A stretch of DNA of 64,000 bases from Spirometra erinaceieuropaei. Lineage: Eukaryota > Platyhelminthes > Cestoda > Diphyllobothriidea > Diphyllobothriidae. Below, one piece after another: positions 46,001-56,429 of this stretch. A program made the translations under genes and the position numbers. Within the stretch, counting starts at the first letter, position 1, and each line of letters opens with the position of its first letter. The notes below the pieces were generated by a model that was not told where the DNA came from, did not search any database, and saw nothing but the letters and a program-made list of their open reading frames with translations. Location: contig CACRXP010000019.1 in NCBI GenBank assembly GCA_902702965.1, forward strand, positions 2,205,647 to 2,269,646, in the 5' to 3' direction.

Positions 46001-46893
46001 TACCAAAGTAAATTAACTGTCAGTGACGCGCCTATTACGCAAAGTATTGTAATAAAAATGGATAAGAAGGTTAAGATTAAAAATACAACAATAATGAAAG
46101 GATTACGTGCTATGCCGTAAACAGTATAGATTTTAAGACAAAGCGATCTACTTTACAATGGTTTTTCGCCTTTTAGAGACGGTGAATTAGTCTAGTTACA
46201 TTGATTTGTGGTACTTTATATGTGTCTTCTATCTGTGCGTTTCATACGTCCTTAAAAACGCTATCAAACCAGGACATTCACATGTGAACAACAATAAGTA
46301 ACTGTGTTTACAAAATCTCCAAATTAACTGCGCAAAACCGGTCACTTTTAATGATTTTTTCATGAGATTTGGTGAGTAGCCTGTGGTCTAATCGGGTCGG
46401 GTGAAATGGTAACACTATGAAACTAGAGTGTAAAAAGGTATAAAAGAAATTTTCTGAGATGATACATGAGCAAAACTCAGGTTTTCAGAACCGCACAGTT
46501 TGGTTATCCAGCTGTGCAGTTCATATACAATTTTGATTTCGTAAGCAATCATTACATACGCTTCTGTCAATGCTCCTTGAATAAATTTCGCTTACCCGTA
46601 GCAGCGACCGCCTAGAAATAATAAATGCACATAAATTCATAGCATGTGACGTACGTTTCAGTAATACTTATTCATACGTTGCCAAAATCCATTAAGGATT
46701 TTAATAAGTATCATAATCTAGCTAGTTCGTAAATATCTAAGGGATTAAAATGCTTTAATGCAATAAATTTATTTTTCAGCAGGCAAATTTTAGCATGAAG
46801 AAGGACTGGTTAATGTTAGTTTGTACTTTTATTGACATTACCTGCACAGATAATGGTTAGTAAGAATATCGGAAACAGCTTCATAGTGGTCAT
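39712..46893 (-). CDS. Secreted protein with six fibronectin type III domains (7 coding exons)
   Basis: Minus-strand gene: join of 46893-46842, 44841-44578, 44032-43760, 43188-42892, 42470-42195, 41579-41298 and 40022-39712. Every intron is GT-AG and every junction is phase 1. The total is 1755 nt, giving 584 residues plus stop, with no internal stop. Exon 1 encodes a signal peptide; each following exon encodes one FN3-like domain of 88-103 residues, recognised by the 'L.P.T.Y.v.v.aC' tyrosine-corner strand. No membrane segment follows the last domain, so the product is probably secreted. Five domains carry C-x7/10-C-x17-C-x5/6-C, suggesting two disulfides each. Phase 1-1 exons allow duplication without frame damage. 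FN3 antigens with a signal exon plus phase-1 FN3 exons are known in tapeworms, but this array is not one I can name. Confidence 0.85.
41298..41579 (-). CDS. FN3 gene exon: domain 5
   Basis: Acceptor GCATTTAG|GC, donor G|GTAAGC, 94 codons. 'TTAFVSW' gives the B-strand Trp. C-x7-C, C-x17-C and C-x5-C surround 'LRPDTVYNIVIKGC'. Confidence 0.88.
42195..42470 (-). CDS. FN3 gene exon: domain 4, missing the first cysteine pair
   Basis: Acceptor ATATATATAG|GT, donor G|GTAACC, 92 codons. 'VQPFTTYFFYLDVC' aligns to the tyrosine corner and keeps only the second pair (C-x4-C). The residue 18 before it, Cys in all other domains, is His. The phase matches its neighbours, so it belongs to the gene despite the divergence. 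Confidence 0.75.
42892..43188 (-). CDS. FN3 gene exon: domain 3
   Basis: Acceptor TGTATTTTCAG|CG, donor C|GTAAGT, 99 codons. C-x10-C, C-x17-C and C-x6-C around 'LAPATQYKFRTFAC'. Trp occurs early ('KTEWALTTLF'). Confidence 0.85.
43760..44032 (-). CDS. FN3 gene exon: domain 2
   Basis: Acceptor TTGCTTTAG|CT, donor C|GTAAGT, 91 codons. A classical FN3 B strand 'STFEVFWV' with core Trp is followed by C-x7-C (with a run of six Ser between), C-x17-C and C-x5-C, and 'LARGTKYEVSVSAC'. Confidence 0.88.
44578..44841 (-). CDS. FN3 gene exon: domain 1
   Basis: Acceptor TCATTGCAG|CA, donor G|GTAAGA, 88 codons in phase 1-1. It has the Cys pair C-x10-C, C-x17-C and C-x5-C around 'LQPNSIYTVALETC'. The usual core Trp of the B strand is absent ('SYSAVVTM'), so this is a divergent domain. 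Confidence 0.8.
46842..46893 (-). CDS. FN3 gene exon 1: start and signal peptide
   Basis: ATG at 46893-46891 has A at -3. It encodes MTTMKLFPIFLLTIICA, a short basic start and a hydrophobic core ending in a small residue, then one base (G) before the donor CAG|GTAATG. An upstream TATA-like site supports this start. Confidence 0.8.
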
Positions 46894-46938
46894 ACTGAGA
46901 AACAGCGCGTTCAGCAAGGCGTCCTAGAAAGCCTTGCA

Positions 46939-46946
46939 ATTTATAC
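46939..46946 (-). promoter_or_regulatory. Candidate TATA box of the FN3 gene
   Basis: TATAAATT on the minus strand starts 53 bp upstream of the ATG. A start site about 30 bp downstream would leave a short leader of about 20-25 nt. This is a common core-promoter geometry, but it is unconfirmed. Confidence 0.5.
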
Positions 46947-48147
46947 AGTAAAACAATGCTTGCTCGTGAGAAAAACAAAGCACTTGTTCCAAATAAAAGG
47001 GATTGATTACGAAAACGTCTTAAACTCTTTTTTTGTTGTATTGGGACAAAATGGTTTTGGAGGGTGACTGGATTGGACTGTGTTCGTTACATTTATGAAA
47101 GGCCTTAAAAACCAGACCCAAATATGCCAGGTGCATTAAGAAAGTTCTCCGTGCATAAGGAAATCAGTTGGATAAAAGTCGACGCTTTGTGTCTCCGTAT
47201 GGTCGCTGTCAACTTTTTGAGTTACGTTACACTAACCAAGATCATGGACTACGTCTGCCATTTGCGATCAAGATGGTTTTGGAGAGTGTTCTTTGCATAG
47301 GTCGGTTTAGTGAGGCTCAATTAACTATTGAATTAATAATAATGAAAACCCAGTCGGTTGTCTGAAGGATCATGTACACTCTCGAAAGGAGAATGCATCT
47401 TACTGATCACGATGGCCAGTCGGGAATTGTCCCTAGTGCGAATCGCTCTTCCTCTTGTTAGTCAGATGCGCGTCAAGAGGCGGGCGGCGTCAATTGCCCT
47501 TACAAGTATTACTAAAAAAGTTTCTCATATGCACTTATTTTAAAGAAATGAGGGGATTTGCTCTTAAGCATACTTAATAGATCAGCGTGTATATGGTAAT
47601 TAGCCATATTCTTCAAAAGATCTGGCAAAATGTTTTATCCGATACTCGCTTACATTAAAGCATGGATCACCTAGGTAGAAACCTTTTATCGCAATCGTTT
47701 TCTGTTGTTGTTTAAACAGCAGTTGTGTCGCGTGCCGCCTTCCATCCCAAATGACCCACGGTGAAAGAGAAATAAGCGCGATTCCACAGCATGTCAGCGT
47801 CCAAGGCAGAACCTTGATAAGGTTGACAGAGAGACAGCCACAGAACGGCATAGAGGATATGCATCACGTAACTCAGTGCGCTTCTCAAGTTATTTGAGCC
47901 GCAATTATCACAATGCGCGTATTGTAACAAGACCTTTTCCAGTAAGAGTCAGGGGAATGCAAATGTAACGTGCTTTGAAAAATATAAACTGACAAGAGAG
48001 ATTACAGTCGATTGCCCGAATATTACACTATGACAATCTGACACGAATCACTGACTCTTTTAGTAATGGTAATTGAAGTTATACGCCTTTATTTCGAAGA
48101 CAGTTTATAACCAATACAGAAAGGCCCTAATGGATCATAGTTGATGG
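46947..48147. other. No gene recognised; presumed upstream region of the FN3 gene
   Basis: Short minus frames at 47600-47851 and 47712-47930 have hydrophobic stretches but no recognisable motif or splice context. No repeat was noticed. Confidence 0.35.
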
Positions 48148-48310
48148 GGCAACAATCCCGTGGTTCAGTGGTGATGGATCCGGATTTCTAACCAAGTGTG
48201 CCTTAGGGGTGCACACATGTGGTTAGCTATGGCTGACTGGTGAAAACTGGTAAGCCGGATTAGCCATGTTAGTCCCCCATAGCTTTGTCGGCAATATCAT
48301 TCTAACAATT
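48148..48310 (+). mobile_element. SINE S1, degraded copy
   Basis: 'CCCGTGGTTCAGTGGTGATGG' aligns to the A-box region of the 28318 copy. 'CTATGGCTGACTGGTGAAAAC', 'TAAGCCGGATTAGCCATG' and 'GCTTTGTCGGCAATATC' align to the S1 3' block. The B box is no longer recognisable. Block B is not evident upstream. Confidence 0.65.
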
Positions 48311-49695
48311 TGCAATCCATTACGAACGTGGAATTTTCATTGCCCGCTCTTAATACCAGATTCTTTAAAATTTTTGTTAATTTTTGCTGGTTTCTGGTAT
48401 CATGCTTGCTGTCTGCATTCCCAAAGTTACGCTGTCTTCATTCGCATAGTTCCGCCGCCTGCATCCTAAATTTGCTCAAAGGCGTACCTAGTTTTGTGCT
48501 ACAGACTTAAATGCGTTCCCGCAATGCCTATGAATATATGTATCATTGTCTCGCAGCCCAAATAAAGCCCCTTGTTTAACTGATCACCAAATAAGTGCAA
48601 TGTCAATAGCAGCCGAAATGTTCTGTTTCTTAATCACGTGTTCTTTTATATATGTTCGCTATCGAAACAAAGCACGTTCCTCTCAAACTAATTTAATGCA
48701 ATGACACTATCGATTTTCGAACTATATTTCTGCACTAGTTTCACATAGAAAGATGACTCACGTGACAGACTTGGTATTTGTGATGCATCCCGCGATGACA
48801 CATCGGCGAGTGCAAATTTTTTTAGGTTTTGTTTCTTTTGCACATAAAATTGCCAGTTGTATCGGTCTCCAGATGCCAGCAATGTGTTTGATTTTTTCAC
48901 CGTACATAGCGTCATTTTTCATTTTTCCGAAGATATTAATATGCATGAATTAGTACTTTTTGAGCCTTTTGTGTCTAGTTATATTTTTGTTATTTCTGAC
49001 AGTCATTTTCAAATTCCTAACAGGCTTTATTTGAGAAAATAAGAGTTAAATAACAGAACAATAATTTCTTCCAAAAAAACCCTCAGACAACTTTTGCTGA
49101 AACTGAGAGCCCGGCTTCCACGCAAAGCCTACTGTCAGTATGAGAAAATCAGAACTTTCGTCGGTTTGTTCTGTTCTTAGTGCCTGTTTTTAAGTAAATA
49201 TGTGGTCCTCTGCTTTTCAGTAGTGTGAAAAACTCGTGCCCTACGTCCACCTTTTTGTCCGTGAAGCTGATGGAAGGCAGAAATCAAGCGTTAGACTTAT
49301 TTCGAAAAACGTTCCTTAGTTCAAACAACCTCTTAATGTTGCCCTGTATTTTGTTGAGTCTTGTGGCTTTAACTCAAAGGTCTCAGAAGCTGAAATATTT
49401 TCCCCAGGAGCACATTTTACCCATTGTGGTCAAACGGTTGTTGTTGATCGAAGAAGACCTTATTTACTTTCGCCACCAGCGTTCATCTCAATATCATAAA
49501 GGAAATAATCGTTTTTATTCGTCAGGGTTAAATTTCCACGGGATATAAAGTTCCCCCAATCAGCGAACATACAGCCTTCTACAAATTCTATTCATCTATA
49601 GTTCTTTTCCCAGATTGACCGTCCATGTGGCGCTTCTAAATCTTTCATCCCATTTACGGTACTTTTAGTCCCATTTTGCCTTTTACCCGATAATA
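48311..49695. other. No gene recognised
   Basis: Several short frames are present, the longest at 49225-49548 (+, 107 codons), preceded by a 'CTGCTTTTCAG' acceptor-like sequence at about 49220. No domain is recognised and no donor was confirmed, so I leave it unannotated as a gene. Confidence 0.35.
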
Positions 49696-50540
49696 TGCCT
49701 TGATAGTCTCCAAAGCACGTAGAACGACCGGGTTTATCCTCCGAAACTTTAAACCTAGGGATATTAGAATGCGCCTTTACAACATGTACGTTAGACGTGG
49801 TCTGGAATACTGTTCCTTTTTATTTAGCCTCATGCGTGCTATAGAGCGGATGAAAATAAAATCCGTTCAGCACTTTTTTACCAAGAGAGGTTTAACCCTA
49901 GAACACCGACATTTGTCTTACCAAGAACGTTGCCGGCTTACAGGCCTTGATCCTTCAGACCTCATGTTCAACCCCGACGTAACAGTCACCATGAGGTCTT
50001 TGTATTTCTTCCTCTGGCACTTACCGCTAAATATCGTCGGTTCTTTTCTGAAAATGTAATTGCTATTTGAAAAAACTACCCAGGAATATAAAACTCTGCA
50101 AAATTATCCTTTATTTAAGGGAACTATTAGTCGATATTTGCATTTAGAAAAGCTCCCACAAATCTTGCTTGTTGAATCCACTGATTGACCCTACCGTAGC
50201 GATGGCGTTTGTGGTCTCTGACCGCTATGGTCGGTCTCACCAGGGACAATTTGTTTGGCCAACAGCGATAGCTGTTCTTCGGCGCTTCAGTTTGTACTAG
50301 ACCCAACTTCATGAAAGGAATTGGCGATTGATAATATCCGATACCGTGCAAACCCTCCCTTCTTGATGGTCGACAGTTTGTGGTCAGCAGTTTTTTCTTC
50401 TGAACCCTTTAAACCACAAAAACCACCATCAACTTTATTTTTATTCCTTTTCGACAGCTTTTTTTCACTGCTGGCCGTATTTGTGCTTCCTTGGCAATGG
50501 CTGCAAACTGGCGTTAAATAAAAACTATTATTATTATAAG
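49696..50540 (+). mobile_element. LINE-A copy 3, 5'-truncated and internally deleted
   Basis: It starts at the element position corresponding to 5155 of copy 1 and reads 'SKARRTTGFILRNF', 'MYVRRGLEYCS', 'QERCRLTGLDP'. It then jumps about 105 bp forward (no 'WFRRLQKG' segment) to the block before 'TAACAGTCACC'. The 3' untranslated region keeps the roughly 28-bp block also present in copy 2 and ends 'GTTAAATAAAAACT' plus a short (ATT)n tail. Non-functional. Confidence 0.9.
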
Positions 50541-51088
50541 GGAAGCATGCCTCATTGGATCATCTTTAATGGACGGTTATCGTCCAAGATGTGTTTCCGT
50601 TTTATCAGGACGCTTTATCTGCGACTAACAGATTCCAAAGTCGCAGTCGACATCCAAAGCACAGAACGGTAACTAAGTTTAAGTAACTTCATCTAATCCA
50701 TCTCGTCCCTACGTCAATGCAATCACATCGAACCTAGCGGTACAATCGAATAAGCCAGATAGTACTCTAGGGCAGTCTTTATCTGTACCTACCTAAATTC
50801 TCAGACCTGATACATGCAAACAGTGTGCTTTGTAATCCCCCAAGCCTTCCCAAATCATTATATCCAATCATACTGTAAATAGTTTTTCAATACTGTTTAG
50901 TCTCTCTCCAATATATCTTTCCCTTCATGTCATGTTAATCCTTCTCAGAGTCCTATTTCCCTCCTCCACCTATTCTTCGACCTAATGAAATAGCATTCCT
51001 CCCAATGGATCCCACCCAAGTATGTTTCCGTACAATAATGTCCATTTAGGTAATGGAAGCATCTCCACAAATTTAGACCACAGAAGAC
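50541..51088 (+). other. Unassigned; possibly 5' part of the LINE fragment that follows
   Basis: C/T-rich stretches such as 'CCCTCCTCCACC' recall the proline-rich region that precedes the endonuclease in LINE-A and LINE-C. No frame is continuous. Confidence 0.3.
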
Positions 51089-51589
51089 TTGCTTTGCTCC
51101 TCTTACTTTGCCTCCGCAGTTCAATTTTCCACAAGCGAGGTTACCTTCTTTACCAACAGCAATGAACGTAACCTGCATCTCCGGAATGTGCTCAGTTTCC
51201 TTTCCCTCCATGCGAGATCAATCGTTCGAAAGGTGGTCCAGCCAATGAGTGAAGGTATCGAGTTTGACTCAGATGGTCAGTGCATTGTAAAATCTTGGGC
51301 TTACTCCACAATCTCCGACTCGGCGTTCGTCAGAGATAATCTCAATATATATAGAGAAGACCACGTTGCAAAATATAGCGGTGTTTGTCTTCTTTACAGC
51401 AGACTCTCACCTATACATTCGTCCTGCGATGTAAACGCTCCTTGTATTTCCGAAAATACCCTCTTCGCGTGTGATCTCACTTCTCACGATCTCTTAACAG
51501 AAATTCCGACTTTTAGTCGTAAAAACGCGACATGCCACCTAAACAACCTGTCAAGGTATAATCAGCTCATACTGATGCGCATGATCTAG
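51089..51589 (+). pseudogene. LINE-D: endonuclease N-terminal fragment
   Basis: An open 166-codon frame includes 'VLSFLSLHARSIVRK' (N-terminal strand), 'QCIVKSWAYSTISDSAF', 'NLNIYREDHVAKYSGVCLLY', in the order of LINE APE endonucleases. The catalytic Glu of the 'TESW' motif is Lys here and the Gly-rich 'RGGGC' motif is eroded to 'KYSGVC'. The frame is open but the domain is incomplete; no RT follows on this strand before LINE-C begins. Closest in the window to LINE-C and to the 56430-57240 fragment. Confidence 0.7.
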
Positions 51590-52201
51590 ATCACATCTGT
51601 CTCCATCGCCGAGAGTCCCCAACAACTTTCCGTTCTGATACGCCGAGGTCTCACACTAGACTCGCAATTATAAAGCATCCTCAGGTACACTTCAATTACG
51701 TTTCTTCCTCACTTTCTGATCGGCCTTATTAGTTTCATTCTACCCTCAAGAAAAACCGACCCTGCTCCTTCATATACCCTCGCCAATTACTTTTTTCTCC
51801 CAAATATTTTTTTTGAAAAGGGAGGTCCCCTGAACTCACTCTTCACTTTTATTTTATAAGCGTTTTTGCATTGCTTCGTCGGTACTTCACTATTTTACTG
51901 AAAACTTCGAATTTAAAACTTGTAAACAGTATCCTCGAAACTATCATGCGCAAATGTACAACTTGCTGGCAGATGTGAAGGCCATCGCTCATCGAACACA
52001 GCAGATTTTTTAATTCTACCGTTCATCTGACAGCCCAGCCTCATCATAGCTGTTACGTTGTATTATTTTATCGAATGACCCAGTGTTACTTTTGTCTGGA
52101 TAGTGCCCCTGGACACTTAAAAAAGTAGTGCTATAATCTGACTTTATCACTCACAAATGTAGATGTCTCGATTCACATGGGCGTTTGGTGGATACTAATA
52201 C
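51590..52201. other. No gene recognised
   Basis: Sequence between the LINE-D fragment and the 3' end of LINE-C. It may contain further decayed LINE-D, but I see no motif. Confidence 0.35.
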
Positions 52202-52429
52202 TTATGATAAAGATAAGATAATTTTTTATTAAAGACCCGTTGGGGTCCCATCAAAGCAAGTTAAAATAAATTTACATGCGAATTTCAGACGAGGTAGGCA
52301 GAATCTGTACAAAATGCAGTTCATTGTTTCTGAATTAGTAGTACATTGAGAAAAACGACCAGCGAGTGGTAAAAAAACCATACGAAAACTTCAAAATGAC
52401 TGCATTAATTTTACAGGAGAAAAAAACCC

Positions 52430-53104
52430 CTCAACAAAAATTATAACAGAAAAATGCGAGCAAGACTGGCCTGTATGTGGCGGTATATAACGGATTATAC
52501 TCGGACATAGTAAGGGTAGCAATAAATGTCAGCCTTGAGGGGTAAGTATGCGGGTCAGACAGGACTGGCCTGCATGTGGTATTGTATACGGGATCCACAA
52601 CTGACATTGTCTGGGCCAGATTGATACGCTGGATGAAACTATTCGCGTCCAAGACGCCAGGCGAGAGGAATCCAGACGCGATCGGACACAGTACGCTTCG
52701 AGCCCAGCCGAGGAGTGGGGAAGGGAGGTACGACCAAGATACTAGTAGACGGCGAATACTAAGGATCCCACCGTGAGCGCCAACAGACCGTATGGGGTCG
52801 GGATGCGGGAGATGACGTCCAAAACCAGGAAAATTGTCACTATGGGGAAGGATTGATAGCAGTCGATTAGAAACCAATTCAAAACAGGGGTTTCTAATGA
52901 TATAATTGAGGGCTAACATATGATCTACCAACAAATCCCAGGAGGACCCTTCTCGAAGTCAAGAAGCTGAGTGTTCGGGAATGAGACCGTTAACAGTGCC
53001 TTTATGCTTTCCGGTGTAAGACGTTTGCGTAATTTCGACTTGAGTACCAGTAACTTAGGCGATGACCTAATTTCAGGCGGAAGATTATTCCAAAGGAAGG
53101 CATA
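52430..53104 (-). other. LINE-C 3' untranslated region with a long incidental frame
   Basis: A 167-codon minus frame (52431-52934) lies downstream of the RT stop. It contains two related segments about 99 bp apart ('CTGGCCTGTATGTGG' at 52466, 'CTGGCCTGCATGTGG' at 52565 on the plus strand). It has no domain and is probably not translated; the partial tandem duplication is part of the element's 3' region. Confidence 0.5.
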
Positions 53105-54283
53105 TTAGGAAGCAAAGAAGAGGGAGCGCTTAGATGTAGTGCAAAGAGGCCGCGGAATCACCATGCAGGAGTTGCGTGTGCCATAAAACCGATCCCTCGG
53201 AGTGAGAGTGTCAATGAGCGGAACATTGGAGTTAGAGCTGATGCGAAGAAGGAAGCAAAGGCCAGCTTCGAGTCTTCTAACCCACAAAAACTTAATGTTC
53301 GTCAACTGACATCTCTGAGTATAAGAAATACTGGACGAAGCTTGAGAGAACAGTTTCCGGGTGAAAACCCTCTGAACATTTTCGATTTTATTACGGTCGC
53401 AGGCGTTCATTAAACCGAAGAAAGGACAGCAGTATTCGAGGACTGGAAGAACAAACATTTGATGAAGTCTTAGCTTCAGTTCCGGAAGGAAAAAATTATG
53501 CGATATAAATCCACATATCTGCGCGGCTTTGGCAAAACTTCTATCTGCATAAGGTGATAAAGCAAGTTTATTTCTGTAACTTAAACCTAGGTCCGTTATG
53601 GTGATGCATTCTGAGAGTGGGTTATTCTGAAAAATTATGGGACCAGGAAGTTTGGTAGGACCAAAAGACATGAAACTACACTTGGATGATGAAAACTCCA
53701 TCTGCCATGTCAAACCCCATCTGATTAAGCGTAGTAGATCGGCATTAATTTTTTCAACACAAACATTTGCGGTGTCCTTAGAGTATGAGTAAACACACTT
53801 GAGGTCATCGGCATAAGTAAAAGTTTGCGAATTTCCGAGTTCAGTCGAAATATCATTGATGTACAGAAGGAAGAGAGGCGGACCCAGAACCGTTCCTTGA
53901 AGTACGCCATTCGTGATCGAGAGGGGTGTCGATTAGCTATTACCGACCATGACATTCTGATATCGGTTGGACAGATAGGACCTGATGAAGTCGAGTAGAG
54001 GCGGCCGGATGCTGAGAGCTTCTAAGTCAGGAAAGAATCCTTTTGAAATATAAACCGAGAATAAGTGACAAAGCAATATGGGAAGGTCGGACGCTTGTAA
54101 AATAATCGAGTTCGGAATCCCGTCCGTTCCTGGGCAGTGTAAGTATTTCAAGCGACTTCTGTGTTTCTTAATGAGATCTGAGGAGACATAGATTTTACTC
54201 AGTGTCCTATCTGAAGGTGATCGAAAGAAAGGGACCGGATCGGACTCAGTATTACGGTATTTTGCAAAGAAAGCACTAAACAA
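53105..54283 (-). pseudogene. LINE-C reverse transcriptase, catalytic motif A region deleted
   Basis: The fingers motif 'CPGTDGIPNSII' is followed by 'ISKGFFPDLEAL', which joins directly to 'LLDFIRSYLSNRYQNVMVG'. The segment that should hold the fixed Arg, 'QHGF' and the motif A aspartate is missing at about 54020. After a frameshift, 'GVLQGTVLGPPLFLLYIND' and motif C 'FTYADDLKCVY' appear (YADD at 53804-53815 on the minus strand). The intact 202-codon C-terminal frame (53713-53105) with 'PVLEYCCPFF' follows. The deletion makes the enzyme inactive. Confidence 0.88.
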
Positions 54284-54513
54284 CTCCGCCTTGTCAGTGT
54301 CATCGATGAGGAGGGCAGGGGTGGAAGTTCGTGACCACGCTTAGAGGAGGACCGATGACGGAATATATTAGCGACGGATTTGCCAGGGTTCGAGTGACTG
54401 AGGGTAAGCGATTTTCTTTACCTGTCGCGCGCTTTGCGCATCCCTGCGGCCATCTCAAATATCTCTGTGATTCTAAGATGAACTGATAAGGAACTAGCGG
54501 ATGGTTCACGCAG

Positions 54514-54738
54514 CTATCCTCTCAACTTCTTTACTCTGTTGTTAAAAAAATGAGGAACAAGGGAGTCAGAAGAATTTGCCTTGAGATATCTACGCGGCAC
54601 AAACTCTAGTATCTCCTTGAATACATTGGACATGACATCACGAAGAATGGTTGCATCGCTACAGGAGAGGAAGCCACACCAATCCATACATCTAATATAG
54701 TTATTGATTATGTCGTTATCTACGGAGTCGTAGTTCAT
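54514..54738 (-). pseudogene. LINE-C linker between endonuclease and reverse transcriptase
   Basis: A 74-codon frame with 'YIRCMDWCGFLSCSDA' and 'LEFVPRRYLKA' corresponds to the 'W..fl...d' and 'FVPRK' region that links the two domains in LINE-A (compare 'RFVPRKKI' near 3795). It is separated from both neighbours by frameshifts. Confidence 0.7.
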
Positions 54739-54794
54739 GTAAGTCCGAACGGCGCTGGTCTTTTTTGAAAAGGCAAGCAGTAAGCAACAATGAA

Positions 54795-55440
54795 TTAATG
54801 CGTGGTCACTGTTAAAGAGGTCTTTTTTAAAGCAACAGAAAGAGGAGCAATGTCATTGGTAAAGATTAGATCTAAAATGTGAGTATCTCTTGTTGGAGAG
54901 CGCACCAGTAAGGACCAGTTAGAAAAATTGACAATATCTTGAAAGGGCTGGAATCTGGGTGGACAGCTATTGGAAACCCAGTCTATTTCGGGAAGGTTAA
55001 AATCCCCAGTGATTATTTTAACATCGAAAGCAGCTTCCAAAATTAATTTAAAGATTTCACAGAGTTGTGAATCATCACTGGCTAAAGAATTTGGGGGATT
55101 GTAGATACAGCCAATAATTGCCTTTCTTTGCGGCGAGAGAATAACAGATGCAAAGCAGAAGTTTCCCGTGAAAGAGGAAACATCCAAGTAATAGGGAGAG
55201 TGCTTTTGGTAGGAGTTAAGATAAAGAAGACAACCACCCCCACGCCTAGTCGTGCGGCCCTGGCGGTAAAAAACGAAGTCATCTATGAGAAGGGCAGAGT
55301 CAGGAATTAGAGAATGAGTCCAAGATTTAGTCACACATATAATATCAGGCGCCATTTCGAGAGCAATGGCTCTGATTTGGGCCATTTCGCTTATAATAGA
55401 CCTGGCATTCAATAATATAATATCTAATGTGTTTTGAACG
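54795..55440 (-). pseudogene. LINE-C APE-type endonuclease
   Basis: An open frame of about 205 codons contains 'LLNARSIISEM', 'ICVTKSWTHSLIPDSAL', 'TRRGGGCLLYL', 'GCIYNPPNSLA', 'ITGDFNLPEIDW' and 'THILDLIF'. All core strands of the APE nuclease are present, but the catalytic Glu of 'TETW' has become Lys (TKSW). The C-terminal Ser-Asp-His motif is lost at a frameshift near 54795. In active elements this domain would nick genomic target DNA. Confidence 0.85.
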
Positions 55441-56097
55441 GCAATGCTATTTTCGACGGTATTTTAAAAAAATTTGGAGGCGGATATGTAAGCTGCGTAT
55501 TAATGACACTTGGAGAATAAGTATCAGTTAGTCTAGAGTTATTGACGTACGGGGAGTCAGCAAGAGAAGGCTGAGTATGAGACCTAAAGGAGGTGGGGAT
55601 ATAGTTTTCAAACATTGGAATGCTAGGGGAGTTAGAAGATGGATAGACTTGTTGGTAGTTAAATATTGGAGGAAGGGGAGGAGGAGAGAGGCTAGAAGGG
55701 AAGTAGGGGCTAGTGGGTGAGGGTAGGCCGCTATAAGAATGAAAGTATGGGAAACCAGGTCTAGATTGGAAGTCAAAGGAGATAGGTTGACGTACCTGAG
55801 AGCAATTGGCCTTAAGGATGGGAAGCCTGAACTAGGTTGGGGCATAAATTACTTAGAACAATTCATGTATGAATTATTTGCTGGATATATAGTAGGGCTT
55901 TGATAAGTAACCGGTACGCAGGACAGAGAATTATTTGGGGATATAATTGGAGCTGCGGGGTTTGTAGACGTGCTGGGCTGAAGAGGCATGTGAGATCTAA
56001 GAGAAGGCGTCGTACCCCTAAATGGAACTGTACTACCTATCTTTTGGGTCGGAGTCTGATTAAATTTTCCAGTCTCACCGTTCTGACGCCAAGCCAC
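55441..56097 (-). pseudogene. LINE-C Pro/Ser-rich region upstream of endonuclease
   Basis: Overlapping minus frames (55849-56097, 55424-55615) encode proline-, serine-, asparagine- and tyrosine-rich sequence without a recognised fold. This is the same kind of region seen before the LINE-A endonuclease (2201-2910). The RRM-like ORF1 found in LINE-A is not seen here, so the 5' end may be truncated. Confidence 0.5.
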
Positions 56098-56429
56098 GGG
56101 TGACTTAACTGTAGACCTTACAGCACCCAGTTGGACAATAGATTTTAAAATTTAAAACCAGCGACTTGACTTAAAAACCAAATCAGAATATGCCCCAAAC
56201 GAAAGACAGTTTTGGTCCATTTAGTGGTTCACTGTCTTTTATTATATTTACTTAGTCTATGGTATTCAACTTGTCAATTGTACCTTTAAATTATCTTTTT
56301 CTCAGCACAGCAGGTGCCAACCAATGACCTATTATTTTTTTCCAATAGTTTTTTTGCGTAAATCGCTCTTACTACTTTAACCTCCATCCCAGTCCAGGCT
56401 TCCCACTGCTTACGGTGAATAGTTCTTGT

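Larger units (their letters stand above)
52202..56110 (-). mobile_element. LINE-C, minus-strand non-LTR retrotransposon with internal RT deletion
   Basis: On the minus strand this contains, in order, a Pro/Ser-rich region (56097-55440), an APE endonuclease (55440-54795), a linker (54738-54514), a partial reverse transcriptase (54283-53105), a long 3' untranslated region and an AATAAA followed by a (TTATC)n-type tail ending near 52202. It is of the same general clade as LINE-A ('LEYC', 'QRCQLT', 'WVRRL' in the C-terminal part). Frameshifts and a deletion inside the RT disable it. The 5' limit is uncertain. Confidence 0.85.

Noticed and set aside
45836..46120. 94-codon plus-strand frame with a hydrophobic segment
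   Set aside because: It falls in intron 1 of the FN3 gene on the opposite strand, in A/T-rich sequence, with no motif or splice context.
49225..49548. 107-codon plus-strand frame with an acceptor-like sequence before it
   Set aside because: No matching donor or partner exon in phase was found, and the translation shows no motif. Too weak to call.
52431..52934. 167-codon minus-strand frame as an independent gene
   Set aside because: It lies entirely in the 3' untranslated region of LINE-C, downstream of the RT stop, and has no domain.
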